A stretch of 64,000 nt of DNA from Enterobacter sp. RHBSTW-00175 (GTDB taxonomy: Bacteria > Pseudomonadota > Gammaproteobacteria > Enterobacterales > Enterobacteriaceae). Under the pieces are notes generated by a model. The model made no database searches and was not told the origin of the DNA. It saw only the letters and a list, made by a program, of their open reading frames with translations. Shown here piece by piece: positions 38,861 through 48,562 of the stretch (positions are counted from its first letter, which is position 1; every line of letters starts with the position of its first letter). The stretch is taken from positions 4,712,001-4,776,000 of the forward strand of contig NZ_CP055930.1 of assembly GCF_013927005.1 (NCBI RefSeq), given 5' to 3'. Both the position numbers and the translations under genes were made by a program.

Positions 38861-38904
38861 GAATTCACAGGTAACAAACGGTTTGTGAACCATTTGGTGA
38901 ATTC
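38861..38904. promoter_or_regulatory. Nested inverted repeats upstream of the PQQ dehydrogenase gene
   Basis: GAATTCAC (38861-38868) pairs with GTGAATTC (38897-38904), enclosing the smaller palindrome ACAAAC-G-GTTTGT (38874-38886). They lie about 120-165 bases upstream of the dehydrogenase start and may bind a regulator. Confidence 0.45.
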
Positions 38905-38984
38905 TCGACTATGATAAAACTGTTAAATTGTTTTACGCAATTGTTAATGAAAGATTTCGCATTATTTGATTAGAGAATAGATCA

Positions 38985-39005
38985 AACCCGCCTCGACGGC
39001 GGGTT
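38985..39005 (-). terminator. Terminator after ydcI
   Basis: On the minus strand AACCCGCC pairs with GGCGGGTT around GTCGA and is followed by TGATCTATTC. It lies 25 bases past the ydcI stop. Confidence 0.7.
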
Positions 39006-39029
39006 AAGGGAAAGGGTGCTAAAGGAGTA

Positions 39030-39953
39030 TCAGGCAGGCATTGACTTGCGAATAGCGCTGAGCAGCGTCTGTGTGCCTGTCGAAAGTGGGATATCGACGC
39101 GGGTCAGAATACCGATAGGCTCTCCGGCTCCGGGCGATGTGACCGGTAGCGCCGTGAGCGTGCCGTGACGTAAATCGTCTTTCACCGCACCCGAAGGCAC
39201 AAACCACACATAGTCGAAATCAACCGTCAGCTGGCGTGAAAGGGAAGCTGACAGGGTTTCGATACAGCCTGTTGGCAGGGTGCAGCCCTGTAGCTGCAAC
39301 AACGCTTCGGCGTTCTGACGCGGGACTGTACCTTTTGGTGACACCACCACTGGCCACTCCATGACGCGGCTTAAGGTGACGGTATCCTGCAACAACGGGT
39401 GGTTTGGCCGAACGACAAGCTTGAGCGATTCCAGGAACAACAGTTCATAGTTAAGACCCGTCATCAGTTCCGGGTCGGACATTCGACCGATCCCCAGATC
39501 CAGTTCACCAGATTTGAGCCCCGCAAGCAGCATGGTGTTACTCATGGTCGCTACCTGAATCGTGGTGTGCTTTTGCTGCTTATGAAACTGGCCAATTACG
39601 GCAGGCAGAATGCCCAGCGCCGCCGTTGGCAGCGCGCCCACGCGAACAATTTCGCTGGTGTGGTCGTCTTTGCGGTTTAACGCCTGGCCTGCGGTGTTCA
39701 GTGCATCCAGGACTTTCACAGCGTGGGTCAGAAACTGCTCGCCCACGAGCGTGAGCTGTGCGCCAAGGCGTCCTCTGTCAAACAGCCGGGTTCCGGTAAG
39801 TTGTTCCAGCTCGTTGAGTGTTTTAGACAGTGCGGGCTGACTTAGGTTAAGAGTTTCAGCCGCTCGCCCCAGCGTTCCCTGTTGAGCGACGGCCACAAAT
39901 GTATGCAAATGGCGCAAGCGTATGCGCTGACTGAACTGACCATTTTTTTCCAT
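39030..39953 (-). CDS. ydcI: LysR-family regulator YdcI
   Basis: The 307-residue protein matches E. coli YdcI over its full length. The winged helix-turn-helix is in RLRHLHTFVAVAQQGTLGRAAETLNLSQPALSKTLNELEQ. The effector domain begins near residue 95 (IVRVGALPTAALGILPAVI). YdcI is a conserved enterobacterial regulator linked to pH and acid stress responses; its ligand is unknown. It is divergent from ydcJ, as in E. coli, across 272 bases that should hold both promoters. Confidence 0.94.
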   Translation of the reverse strand: MEKNGQFSQRIRLRHLHTFVAVAQQGTLGRAAETLNLSQPALSKTLNELEQLTGTRLFDRGRLGAQLTLVGEQFLTHAVKVLDALNTAGQALNRKDDHTSEIVRVGALPTAALGILPAVIGQFHKQQKHTTIQVATMSNTMLLAGLKSGELDLGIGRMSDPELMTGLNYELLFLESLKLVVRPNHPLLQDTVTLSRVMEWPVVVSPKGTVPRQNAEALLQLQGCTLPTGCIETLSASLSRQLTVDFDYVWFVPSGAVKDDLRHGTLTALPVTSPGAGEPIGILTRVDIPLSTGTQTLLSAIRKSMPA

Positions 39954-40225
39954 AGGCGATGTTAAAAACAGAGCGATGCGGGTGACAAGTTAAGTTGTTT
40001 AATTTTGATAACCTGATAGCAAAATATTTTTAACATTTGATCTATTTGAGTTACAAGCTGTTTTTCAACTGACCGATTTTACTCCCGCACGCAATAACCT
40101 GAATTCACACCCGAAAGTACAGCCTTTAACCACTCATCTGCCTGGATCACAATTTGTAAATTCTTCCCGCCAACCAGGACGGGCTTCTCTACACTCCAGG
40201 TAATATTCACTGGAGGCATGACATC

Positions 40226-41569
40226 ATGGCGAACACCATCACGGCTGATGATATTCGGGAACACTTTTCGCAGGCTATGTCGGCGATGTACCAGCAGGAA
40301 GTTCCGCAGTACGGCACGTTACTTGAACTGGTTGCCGACGTTAACCTGGCCGTTCTGGAAAACAATCCCCTGTTACATGAACAACTGGCGAACGCAGATG
40401 AACTGGCGCGCCTGAACGTTGAACGGCATGGCGCGATCCGTGTTGGCACGGCGCTTGAGCTGTCCACACTACGCCGGATGTTTGCGATTATGGGGATGTT
40501 CCCCGTCAGCTATTACGACCTTTCCCAGGCGGGTGTACCCGTCCACTCAACGGCTTTCCGCCCGATTGATGATGACGCGTTGTCCCGCAATCCGTTTCGT
40601 ATTTTTACCTCGCTGCTGCGCCTGGAGCTGATAGAAAACGTCGCACTGCGTGAACGCGCCACGCAAATTCTGGCGAGCAGGAATATCTTTACCCCGCGCT
40701 GTCTGGCGCTGATTGAATTGTATGAGTCAGAAGGGGGATTTACAGAGGTGCAGGCCCGCGAGTTTGTGACAGAGGCGATTGAAACCTTCCGCTGGCACCG
40801 CCACGCCACGGTTGACCAGGAAACCTATCTGGCACTGAGCAATGAACACCGGCTGATTGCTGATGTGGTCTGCTTCCCGGGATGCCACATTAATCACCTG
40901 ACCCCTCGCACGCTGGATATTGACCGCGCGCAGGAGCTGATGCCGAAATACGGCATTGAACCGAAAATCCTGATTGAAGGTCCGCCGCGCCGCGAAGTGC
41001 CGATTTTACTGCGCCAGACCAGTTTCAAAGCCCTTGAGGAGCCGGTGCTGTTTTCCGGTGAACATCTGGGCACTCATACTGCCCGTTTTGGTGAAATTGA
41101 ACAGCGCGGCGTTGCGCTGACGCCGAAAGGCCGCGAGCTGTACGATAGCCTTCTTGGGCAGGCCGGTACGGGAAAAGACAACCTGACGCACCAGCTGCAT
41201 CTGCAAGAGGTGTTCAGCGCCTTCCCGGACAGCGAAATGTTCCTGCGACGTCAGGAGCTGGCCTATTTCCGTTACCGTCTGACGCCTGCGGGTGAAGCGC
41301 ATCGCCAGGCGTTCCGCCCGGGCGACGATCCGCAACCGCTGATCGAGCGGGGATGGATGGTCGCTCAGCCGATTACCTACGAAGATTTCCTGCCGGTGAG
41401 TGCGGCGGGCATTTTCCAGTCAAATCTTGGGAATGAAACTCAGGCGCGTAGCCACGGAAACGCCAGCCGCGATGCGTTTGAAGCCGCGCTTGGTTGTGCG
41501 GTCTATAACGAGTTTACGTTGTACCAGGAGGCGGAAGCGCGCAGCAAACACCGTTGCGGTTTGCTCTGA
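40226..41569 (+). CDS. ydcJ: YdcJ, 2-oxoadipate dioxygenase/decarboxylase (HglS) family
   Basis: The 447-residue protein matches YdcJ (DUF1338). Conserved segments include VERHGAIRVGTALELSTLRRMFAIMGMFPVSYYDL, STAFRPIDDDALSRNPFRIFTSLL and CFPGCHINHLTPRTLDID. The histidines and glutamate that hold the metal in the HglS vicinal-oxygen-chelate fold are expected in the first and third of these. HglS of Pseudomonas turns 2-oxoadipate into 2-hydroxyglutarate in lysine breakdown; whether YdcJ does so here is not established. It sits divergent from ydcI. A CACTGGAGG ribosome region precedes the start. Confidence 0.92.
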   Translation: MANTITADDIREHFSQAMSAMYQQEVPQYGTLLELVADVNLAVLENNPLLHEQLANADELARLNVERHGAIRVGTALELSTLRRMFAIMGMFPVSYYDLSQAGVPVHSTAFRPIDDDALSRNPFRIFTSLLRLELIENVALRERATQILASRNIFTPRCLALIELYESEGGFTEVQAREFVTEAIETFRWHRHATVDQETYLALSNEHRLIADVVCFPGCHINHLTPRTLDIDRAQELMPKYGIEPKILIEGPPRREVPILLRQTSFKALEEPVLFSGEHLGTHTARFGEIEQRGVALTPKGRELYDSLLGQAGTGKDNLTHQLHLQEVFSAFPDSEMFLRRQELAYFRYRLTPAGEAHRQAFRPGDDPQPLIERGWMVAQPITYEDFLPVSAAGIFQSNLGNETQARSHGNASRDAFEAALGCAVYNEFTLYQEAEARSKHRCGLL

Positions 41570-41611
41570 AAACGTTACTCTGCGGGGGTGTGACGGAAAA
41601 AGAAGGTTAGT

Positions 41612-43120
41612 ATGCAAAATCCCTCCGCCCCTGTGGTTGAAACGCGCCAGGGCGCACTCGCTGGCTTTACCGATGAGGATGTACACGTGTGGAGCGGAAT
41701 TCCTTACGCCGCTCCGCCTGTGGGTGCATGGCGCTGGCGTTCCCCGCAACCTCCCGCCGCCTGGGAAGGGCTGCGCTCCGCTACGACGTTTTCTGCATCA
41801 AGCTGGCAAAACAGCGAGTATTGTCAGGAGCTGGGCGGTGGCGATCCGGGCCAGTTCTCCGAAGATTGTCTCTATCTGAATGTCTGGTCGCCGGTTGCGC
41901 GTACCACGCCGCTGCCGGTGATGGTCTGGCTGCATGGTGGTGGCTTTACCATTGGGGCCGGCGGGCTTCCTCCCTATAACGGCAAAGCGCTGGCAAGACG
42001 TGATGTGGTGGTGGTGACCATCAATTATCGCCTTGGGCACCTTGGTTTCTTCGCCCATCCGGCTCTTGCCGGGGAAGAGGACCAGGTGGTGCACAATTTT
42101 GCTCTACTGGACCAAATCGCTGCGCTGAACTGGGTGCGGGACAATATTGCGGCCTTTGGCGGCGATCCGAGTTCGATAACCCTGTTCGGTGAATCTGCTG
42201 GCGCGCGAAGCGTGCTGTCGCTGCTGGCCTCTCCGCTGGCAGGCGGACTTTTCCATAAAGCGATTGTGCAGAGCGGTTACACCTTACCGGACACGCCGCG
42301 CGAACAGGCGCTGCAAAAAGGCGAAGCACTGGCTGCCCATTTTGGTTTTGAAAACGCGACGGCAGAACAGCTGCGTGCCATTCCTCCTGAGGCGTTCTGG
42401 CCGCTGGCCTCGCCGCTGAATATCGCCCCGGCACCGGTAGTAGGCGATTGCGTGCTCCCTGAAGCGATGCTCGATGTGTTCTTTGCCGCCCGTCAGCATC
42501 CGCTTCCGGTGATGATTGGCTCCAACAGTGATGAAGCAAGCGTAATGGCGGTATTTGGGATCGATCTCGCCGGGCAAATTCAGAAGCTGCGCCGTGAACG
42601 CCGGTTTGGTCTGGGGTTAATTAAACTGCTTTATCCAGGTGTTAAAGGGGATGAAGAGCTTGGCAGACAGGTCTGTCGCGATATGGCATTTACCACCATG
42701 GGATTTGTGGTGATGCAGGCTCAGCAGCGTGTGGGGGCTCCGTGCTGGCGGTACTGGTTTGACTATGTTGCCGAAGCGGAACATGCCACCTATATCAACG
42801 GCGCCTGGCACGGTAACGAGGTGCCTTACGTGTTCGACACGCTGGGACAGGTGGAGCCGTCTCGTTATTATGTTAATTCCCGCGATATGCAGTTTTCTGC
42901 TCAGGTGGCTGACTACTGGGTAAGCTTCGCTCACCATGCCAGCAGCAGTCGGGACACGCTCCAGGGGCCGACTCACTGGCCTGCATGCCGTAAAGGTCGG
43001 GATGTACTGTTACGGATCGGAGTGAATAAAAATGCAGGTTTCAGGCTTGAAAACCGCTTTATGCGCGCCCGCATGAGCCTCTTCAAACGGGTCATGAAAC
43101 ACCACGTCAGTCTTGATTGA
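41612..43120 (+). CDS. Type B carboxylesterase
   Basis: The 502-residue protein is an alpha/beta hydrolase of the carboxylesterase/PnbA family. Marks are GKVRG-like VVETRQGALAGF at the N terminus, SEDCLYLNVWSP, the oxyanion hole HGGGFTIGAG, and the nucleophile serine at residue 195 in GESAG. The acidic residue is expected in SNSDEASVM and the histidine in GAWHGNEVPYVFD. No signal peptide is seen, so it should act on esters in the cytoplasm. It starts 42 bases after ydcJ on the same strand and converges with the LysR gene, whose end it overlaps by 14 bases. Confidence 0.9.
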   Translation: MQNPSAPVVETRQGALAGFTDEDVHVWSGIPYAAPPVGAWRWRSPQPPAAWEGLRSATTFSASSWQNSEYCQELGGGDPGQFSEDCLYLNVWSPVARTTPLPVMVWLHGGGFTIGAGGLPPYNGKALARRDVVVVTINYRLGHLGFFAHPALAGEEDQVVHNFALLDQIAALNWVRDNIAAFGGDPSSITLFGESAGARSVLSLLASPLAGGLFHKAIVQSGYTLPDTPREQALQKGEALAAHFGFENATAEQLRAIPPEAFWPLASPLNIAPAPVVGDCVLPEAMLDVFFAARQHPLPVMIGSNSDEASVMAVFGIDLAGQIQKLRRERRFGLGLIKLLYPGVKGDEELGRQVCRDMAFTTMGFVVMQAQQRVGAPCWRYWFDYVAEAEHATYINGAWHGNEVPYVFDTLGQVEPSRYYVNSRDMQFSAQVADYWVSFAHHASSSRDTLQGPTHWPACRKGRDVLLRIGVNKNAGFRLENRFMRARMSLFKRVMKHHVSLD

Positions 43121-43949
43121 GGAGGCAGGAGCGAAACGCTGCGAGTCCGTTATCCTGACTATGCGACTCGCGTAACACCAGTCGGTAGCTCGCACCGGTT
43201 TTAATACTCGTCTCAAAAGGCCGCGTCAGCCGTCCGGCGCGGACATCTTCTTCCACCAGCGTTTCATCAGCAATGGCGATCCCAAGCCCCTGAATGGCTG
43301 CGGTGATGGCCAGATCCATCGTATCGAAGTGTTGATTTTTGAGCATGGCTTTAAGGGACAGCGCCTGTTTTGCCAGCCACAGCGACCAGTCCGTTTTGTC
43401 ACGAGTGGGGTGCAGGAAGGTTAACGACTCCAGCTCTGCACCCGCGCGTAACGGGCTGATGACCGGCGTCAGCGCCTCTTCAAACAGCAGATCGCCTGCG
43501 CTCATGTGCGTGCCAAAAACAATGGCGGCATCGTAGGATTCGGTTTTGAAATTGACGTTGTGATCGGTGGTGGTGGTAAGCGCGATTTGCAGTTCGGGCT
43601 GCTCGCGCTCTACCTGTAACAAACGTGGGATCAGCCAGCGCATCGCGCAGGTTGGCGCTTTCAGTCGCACCACAGTTTGCTGCGCGCGAGCCTGCTCAGC
43701 TACGGTCAGCAGATGCTCAAAGGCGGATTGCAGCTCGGGAAGCAGGGCGCTTCCCTGGGGGGAAAGCCGCAGCCCACGGGCGTGACGCTCAAAAAGTGGA
43801 AAGCCGAACCAGGCCTCAAGTGCCGCAATTTTACGGCTTACAGCGCCCTGGGTCAGGCACAGCTCTTTTGCCGCATGGGTAAGATTCAGATGACGGGCCG
43901 TTTTTAAAAATGCATCAACGGCATTAAGCGGGAAGGAACGGCGCGACAT
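43107..43949 (-). CDS. LysR-family regulator (GcvA-like)
   Basis: The 280-residue protein starts at 43949, where GAGGAG lies 4 bases upstream of the ATG; an in-frame extension reaches into the neighbouring gene but lacks family resemblance. The helix-turn-helix is PLNAVDAFLKTARHLNLTHAAKELCLTQGAVSRKIAALE, in the GcvA/AmpR style, and the effector domain follows (VRLKAPTCAMRWLIPRLLQVE). It is divergent from the aminotransferase and amino-acid-binding-protein genes, its likely targets, across 110 bases. Confidence 0.9.
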   Translation of the reverse strand: MSRRSFPLNAVDAFLKTARHLNLTHAAKELCLTQGAVSRKIAALEAWFGFPLFERHARGLRLSPQGSALLPELQSAFEHLLTVAEQARAQQTVVRLKAPTCAMRWLIPRLLQVEREQPELQIALTTTTDHNVNFKTESYDAAIVFGTHMSAGDLLFEEALTPVISPLRAGAELESLTFLHPTRDKTDWSLWLAKQALSLKAMLKNQHFDTMDLAITAAIQGLGIAIADETLVEEDVRAGRLTRPFETSIKTGASYRLVLRESHSQDNGLAAFRSCLLNQD

Positions 43950-44059
43950 AGAACTCCTCAGGTATGCATTTTTCTCATGGCTATTATGACAACAATTCGT
44001 TTGTCGCCACAACCGACTTATTGTTTGAATAGTTATGCAATCTTTATGAGAAAGGAAAG

Positions 44060-45232
44060 ATGATGACTTTGAGAACTCCGGTGCAAACCCGGTCAAAACT
44101 GCCTGATGTTGGCACCACGATTTTTACCGTTATTGGCCAGCTATCGGCACAACATAACGCCATCAACCTTTCTCAGGGCGCACCGAATTTTTCCTGTGAC
44201 CCTAAACTGGTCGCCGGTGTCACCCGCGCCATGGAAGCCGGGCATAACCAGTATGCGGCGATGACCGGCCTTCAGACACTGAAAGAGCGGATTGCCGAGA
44301 AAATCGCAACGCTTTATGGCACGCAATATGATCCCGGTAGCGAAGTACTGGTCACGGCCAGCGCCAGCGAAGGGCTGTATTCGGCGATAAGTGGGCTGGT
44401 GCATCCGGGTGACGAGGTTATTTACTTTGAACCGTCGTTTGATAGCTACGCGCCTATCGTGCGATTACAGGGTGCAACTCCTGTTGCCATTAAACTGACC
44501 GTGCCAGATTTTGCCGTGAACTGGGATGAAGTGCGCGCCGCCATCACCCCGAAAACACGGATGATCATCGTCAATACTCCGCACAACCCAAGCGGGCAGG
44601 TCTTCTCTGCGAACGATCTGCAACAGCTGGCGGCAGTCACACGTAATACCGATATCATTATTTTGTCTGACGAAGTGTACGAACACGTCGTCTTTGATGG
44701 CGAGCCACATCACGGGATGGCCACACACCCGCAGCTGGCGGAGCGTAGCGTCATTATTTCATCCTTCGGAAAAACCTATCACGTCACCGGATGGCGCGTC
44801 GGTTACTGTGTTGCACCGGCAGGGCTGATGGAAGAAATCTGCAAGGTCCATCAATTTTTAATGTTTTCTGCCGATACCCCAATGCAGCACGCATTTGCAG
44901 AACACATGACCGATCCGCAAACCTGGCTGTCACTGGCCGCGTTTTATCAGCGTAAACGCGACCTGCTGCAATCGCTGCTTGCAGAATCACCGTTCCGCTT
45001 GCTGCCAAGCGCCGGTTCATTCTTCCTGCTGGCGGATTACAGCCATTTTAGTGATGAAAGCGACAGTGACATGGTGAAGCGGTTGATTACCGAGTGCGGT
45101 GTTGCAACCATTCCGCTGTCGGCGTTTTATGCTGATGGCACAGATAATAAATTGATCCGTCTCTCTTTTGCGAAAGATGAGGCAACGTTACGGGCAGGTG
45201 CCCAGGCCCTGTGTCGGGTTAAACCACGCTAA
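44060..45232 (+). CDS. PLP-dependent aminotransferase (YbdL/methionine aminotransferase-like)
   Basis: The 390-residue class I aminotransferase resembles E. coli YbdL, which prefers methionine. The N terminus has SKLPDVGTTIFTVIGQLSAQHNAINLSQGAPNF. The cofactor-binding segments are NTPHNPSGQVF and ILSDEVYEHVVFDG, and the Schiff-base lysine lies in SSFGKTYHVTGWRVGYC. It moves the amino group between an aromatic or sulfur amino acid and a keto acid. The second ATG three bases later is an equally good start. It is 10 bases before a periplasmic amino-acid-binding protein gene, so both probably form one operon. Confidence 0.9.
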   Translation: MMTLRTPVQTRSKLPDVGTTIFTVIGQLSAQHNAINLSQGAPNFSCDPKLVAGVTRAMEAGHNQYAAMTGLQTLKERIAEKIATLYGTQYDPGSEVLVTASASEGLYSAISGLVHPGDEVIYFEPSFDSYAPIVRLQGATPVAIKLTVPDFAVNWDEVRAAITPKTRMIIVNTPHNPSGQVFSANDLQQLAAVTRNTDIIILSDEVYEHVVFDGEPHHGMATHPQLAERSVIISSFGKTYHVTGWRVGYCVAPAGLMEEICKVHQFLMFSADTPMQHAFAEHMTDPQTWLSLAAFYQRKRDLLQSLLAESPFRLLPSAGSFFLLADYSHFSDESDSDMVKRLITECGVATIPLSAFYADGTDNKLIRLSFAKDEATLRAGAQALCRVKPR

Positions 45233-45242
45233 GGAGTTTTAC

Positions 45243-46016
45243 ATGAAATTACGCGCGTTAGTTGTCGGCATGGGATTGCTGTGTACGTTCTCTTCTTTTG
45301 CCGCCACGGAGCTGCGTTACGGGCTGGAAGCAGAGTATCCACCGTTTGAAAGCCGTAATGCCTCAGGCGAGCTGGAAGGGTTCGACGTTGAGCTGGGCAA
45401 TGCCATCTGTAAAGCGGCAGCGCTGAAATGTACCTGGGTTGAAACCTCGTTTGATGCGTTGATCCCGGGCCTTGTGGCGAAAAAATTTGATGCCATCAAC
45501 TCGGCTATGAACATTACCGAACAACGCCGCAAAAGCATTGATTTTACGCAGCCGATTTATCGCATTCCGTCACAGCTGGTGGGGAAAGCGGGCACGGCGG
45601 TAGAAGCAACGCCTGAAGGGCTGAAAGGTAAAACCATCGGGGTGTTGCAGGGCTCTATCCAGGAGACATACGCCAAAGAGCACTGGGAAAAGCAGGGTGT
45701 CACCGTGGTGTCTTATAAAGATCAGAACATGGCGTGGGGAGATTTGCTGAATGGCCGTATCGATGCCTCGTTAGTCATGTCCGCGGCCGGGCAGGCAGGT
45801 TTCCTGAGCAAGCCTCAGGGGAAAGGGTTTGGCTTTATCGGCAAACCGGTGTCTGACGACACTATCCTGGGCAGTGGGATCGGTTTTGGATTGCGCAAGG
45901 GGGATGAGGCCACCCAGAAGCAGCTTAATGCCGCGATTGATAAAGTACGTGCCGATGGCACGATCGCTAAACTCGCTGATAAGTACTTCCCGGGTATCGA
46001 TGTCAGCGTAAAATAA
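45243..46016 (+). CDS. Amino-acid ABC transporter periplasmic binding protein (family 3)
   Basis: The 257-residue product has a signal peptide (GLLCTFSSFA, cut near residue 20) and the family 3 binding-protein fold shared with HisJ and ArgT: LRYGLEAEYPPFESRNASGELEGFDVELGNAIC, then KKFDAINSAMNITEQRRKSIDFTQPIY. It should capture a polar or basic amino acid in the periplasm. No permease or ATPase gene is next to it, so it may share an ABC transporter encoded elsewhere. AAGGAG precedes ATG 45243. It follows the aminotransferase gene closely. Confidence 0.92.
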   Translation: MKLRALVVGMGLLCTFSSFAATELRYGLEAEYPPFESRNASGELEGFDVELGNAICKAAALKCTWVETSFDALIPGLVAKKFDAINSAMNITEQRRKSIDFTQPIYRIPSQLVGKAGTAVEATPEGLKGKTIGVLQGSIQETYAKEHWEKQGVTVVSYKDQNMAWGDLLNGRIDASLVMSAAGQAGFLSKPQGKGFGFIGKPVSDDTILGSGIGFGLRKGDEATQKQLNAAIDKVRADGTIAKLADKYFPGIDVSVK

Positions 46017-46028
46017 CCGCCTCGTTTT

Positions 46029-46063
46029 GCCCCGGCTGTCGATGTCCAGCCGGGGCATTTTTC
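46029..46063 (+). terminator. Terminator after the binding-protein gene
   Basis: GCCCCGGCTG (46029-46038) pairs perfectly with CAGCCGGGGC (46047-46056), followed by ATTTTTC. It closes the aminotransferase operon. Confidence 0.9.
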
Positions 46064-46301
46064 TTCCTGCCACTCTCATTTCCCCTCAGACCTGCCGCCT
46101 TGCGTGTTTAATGACGTTACCTTTCTTTACGCCTTTTTCAGGCTGTTCCGGTCGACAGAAAATATTTCTCACTTTGCTCATATAATCACCCGGCAACAAT
46201 TGGATTCTTAACCGTTTTTGTTTAGGCTGTGCGTTCTTTCTTGCCGTCATTTCGCCGAGTGCGAAACACATTCACACGACCATAAGGACGTTTTTCCAGG
46301 C

Positions 46302-47957
46302 ATGAATCGCAGACGTTTTTTAAAAGGTTCGCTGGCAATGGCTGCCCTGAGCGGCACATCAGGCCTTGCTTCACTGTTTTCTAAAGCGGCATTCGCTGCT
46401 GACTCTGACATTGCTGACGGTCAGAGCCGACGTTTTGACTACTCCGTACTGCAATCCATGGCACATGACCTGGCAAAAACCCCGTGGGGTGGAGCACCGC
46501 GTCCGCTGCCGGAAACGCTGGCGAACATGACCCCGCAGGCGTACAACGCCATTCGCTACGACGAAAAGCAGTCGCTGTGGAACAACATTGAAGGCCGTCA
46601 GCTCGACGTGCAGTTCTTCCATATGGGGATGGGTTTCCGCCGCCGTGTGCGTATGTTCTCGCTGGACCCGTCTACGTCTCAGGCGCGTGAGATCCACTTC
46701 CGTCCTGAGTTGTTCAGCTATAACGAGACGGACGTCGATACCAAACAGCTGCAAGGGCAGAGCGACCTCGGTTTTGCGGGCTTCCGCGCGTTCAAAGCGC
46801 CAGAGCTGGCACGCCGCGATATCGTTTCGTTCCTCGGCGCGAGCTATTTCCGCGCGGTTGACGACACCTACCAGTACGGTCTTTCTGCCCGTGGTCTGGC
46901 GGTTGATACCTTTACGGATACGCCGGAAGAGTTCCCGGATTTCACCTCATTCTGGTTTGAAACCGTGAAGCCTGGCGACACCACCTTTACCGTCTATACG
47001 CTGCTGGACAGCCCAAGCATTACCGGTGCCTACAAGTTTGTGATCCACTGTGAGAAAAGCCAGGTGATCATGGACGTCGAAAACCACCTCTATGCACGTA
47101 AAGACATCAAACAGCTTGGCATCGCCCCGATGACCAGCATGTTCAGCTGTGGGAATAACGAGCGCCGCATGTGCGACACCATTCACCCGCAAATCCATGA
47201 CTCCGACCGTCTGGCGATGTGGCGTGGTAATGGCGAATGGATCTGCCGCCCGCTGAACAACCCGCAGAAACTGCAGTTCAATGCCTACATGGATAAAAAC
47301 CCGAAAGGGTTCGGTCTGCTCCAGCTTGACCGCGATTTCTCGCACTATCAGGACATCATGGGCTGGTATAACAAACGCCCAAGCCTGTGGGTAGAGCCGC
47401 GTAACAACTGGGGTAAGGGGGCTGTTGGCCTGATGGAGATCCCGACAACCGGTGAAACACTGGATAACGTGGTCTGCTTCTGGCAGCCCGAAAAACCGGT
47501 GGAAGCGGGCGATGAGCTGGACTTCAAATATCGCCTGTACTGGAGCGCACAGCCTCCGGTGCGCTCGCCGCTGGCCAACGTCTTCGCGACCCGCACCGGT
47601 ATGGGTGGGTTCCCTGAAGGCTGGGCACCGGGCGAAAACTACCCGAAAACCTGGGCGCGTCGCTTTGCCATTGATTTTGTCGGTGGCGATCTGAAAGCCG
47701 CAGCGCCGAAGGGGATTGAGCCTGTGATTACACTTTCAAACGGTGAAGCGAAGCAGATTGAGATCCTCTACGTTGAGCCGTTCGATGGGTATCGTATCCT
47801 GTTTGACTGGTATCCAACGTCCGACTCAACGGAGCCGGTGGATATGCGGATGTTCCTGCGCTGCCAGGGCGATGCTATCAGTGAAACCTGGCTCTACCAG
47901 TACTTCCCGCCAGCACCGGATAAACGTAATTACGTTGACGACCGGGTTATGCGTTAG
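46302..47957 (+). CDS. opgD: Periplasmic glucan biosynthesis protein OpgD (MdoD)
   Basis: The 551-residue protein matches E. coli OpgD in length and sequence. A Tat signal starts it (twin arginines in NRRRFLKGS, hydrophobic [15 protein letters not shown], cut after AFA), so it should be exported folded to the periplasm. The mature part begins [20 protein letters not shown], the OpgD/OpgG family opening. It shapes the backbone length and structure of osmoregulated periplasmic glucans. ATG 46302 gives the proper Tat signal; longer in-frame starts do not. In E. coli ydcH follows; here rimL does. Confidence 0.96.
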   Translation: MNRRRFLKGSLAMAALSGTSGLASLFSKAAFAADSDIADGQSRRFDYSVLQSMAHDLAKTPWGGAPRPLPETLANMTPQAYNAIRYDEKQSLWNNIEGRQLDVQFFHMGMGFRRRVRMFSLDPSTSQAREIHFRPELFSYNETDVDTKQLQGQSDLGFAGFRAFKAPELARRDIVSFLGASYFRAVDDTYQYGLSARGLAVDTFTDTPEEFPDFTSFWFETVKPGDTTFTVYTLLDSPSITGAYKFVIHCEKSQVIMDVENHLYARKDIKQLGIAPMTSMFSCGNNERRMCDTIHPQIHDSDRLAMWRGNGEWICRPLNNPQKLQFNAYMDKNPKGFGLLQLDRDFSHYQDIMGWYNKRPSLWVEPRNNWGKGAVGLMEIPTTGETLDNVVCFWQPEKPVEAGDELDFKYRLYWSAQPPVRSPLANVFATRTGMGGFPEGWAPGENYPKTWARRFAIDFVGGDLKAAAPKGIEPVITLSNGEAKQIEILYVEPFDGYRILFDWYPTSDSTEPVDMRMFLRCQGDAISETWLYQYFPPAPDKRNYVDDRVMR

Positions 47958-47972
47958 TCCTTGTGGGATTGT

Positions 47973-48003
47973 GCCGGGTTGCGTTAACGCTTACCCGGCC
48001 TAC
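47973..48003. repeat. Short REP-like palindrome between opgD and rimL
   Basis: GCCGGGT (47973-47979) pairs with ACCCGGC (47993-47999), flanking GCGTTAACGC, itself a palindrome. The composition resembles a REP unit. It occupies the place where ydcH lies in E. coli. Confidence 0.55.
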
Positions 48004-48022
48004 CAGACCATTGAGAGTGATC

Positions 48023-48562
48023 ATGTCTTCTGAAATCATCCCCGTTACCCACAACATCGAGCTTCGTGCCGTCGAAGATCGCTACGCAGCCGAGTTGCAC
48101 AACCTCGTCATCAAAAATAGAACCTTTCTGCAAACTGCATTCGACTGGGCGCAGCACGTGGGGACTGAAGACGACACCCGGCGCAACGTGCAGAGTAACC
48201 AAATGCTGCACGCACGCGGTTACGCCAAAATGTTTCTTATTTTTCAGGACGATATTCTGGTGGGCGTGTTGTCGTTTAATGCCATTGAGCCGACCAACAA
48301 AACGGGCTACATCGGTTACTGGCTGGACGAGCATCACCAGAAGCAGGGGATTATTTCCCGGGCGTTACAGGCGTTTATGCACTATTACGCCAGCCGGGGC
48401 GAAGTCCGTCGCTTTGTGCTTAAGTGCCGCGTAGACAATGTCAGCAGCAATAAAGTCGCAATACGAAATGGCTTTACGCTTGAAGGTTGTCTGCGAGAGG
48501 CGGAATACCTTAATGGCCGCTTTGACGATGTGAACAGCTACGCCAGACTATTCCCGCTATAG
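48023..48562 (+). CDS. rimL: Ribosomal protein L7/L12 serine N-acetyltransferase RimL
   Basis: The 179-residue GNAT-family protein matches RimL. The N-terminal block is [30 protein letters not shown], the acetyl-CoA-binding block is [28 protein letters not shown], and the late [22 protein letters not shown] motif closes the fold. It acetylates the N-terminal serine of L12 to give L7, with acetyl-CoA as donor. ATG 48023 matches the family start. It overlaps the end of ydcK by 6 bases on the opposite strand. Confidence 0.95.
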   Translation: MSSEIIPVTHNIELRAVEDRYAAELHNLVIKNRTFLQTAFDWAQHVGTEDDTRRNVQSNQMLHARGYAKMFLIFQDDILVGVLSFNAIEPTNKTGYIGYWLDEHHQKQGIISRALQAFMHYYASRGEVRRFVLKCRVDNVSSNKVAIRNGFTLEGCLREAEYLNGRFDDVNSYARLFPL

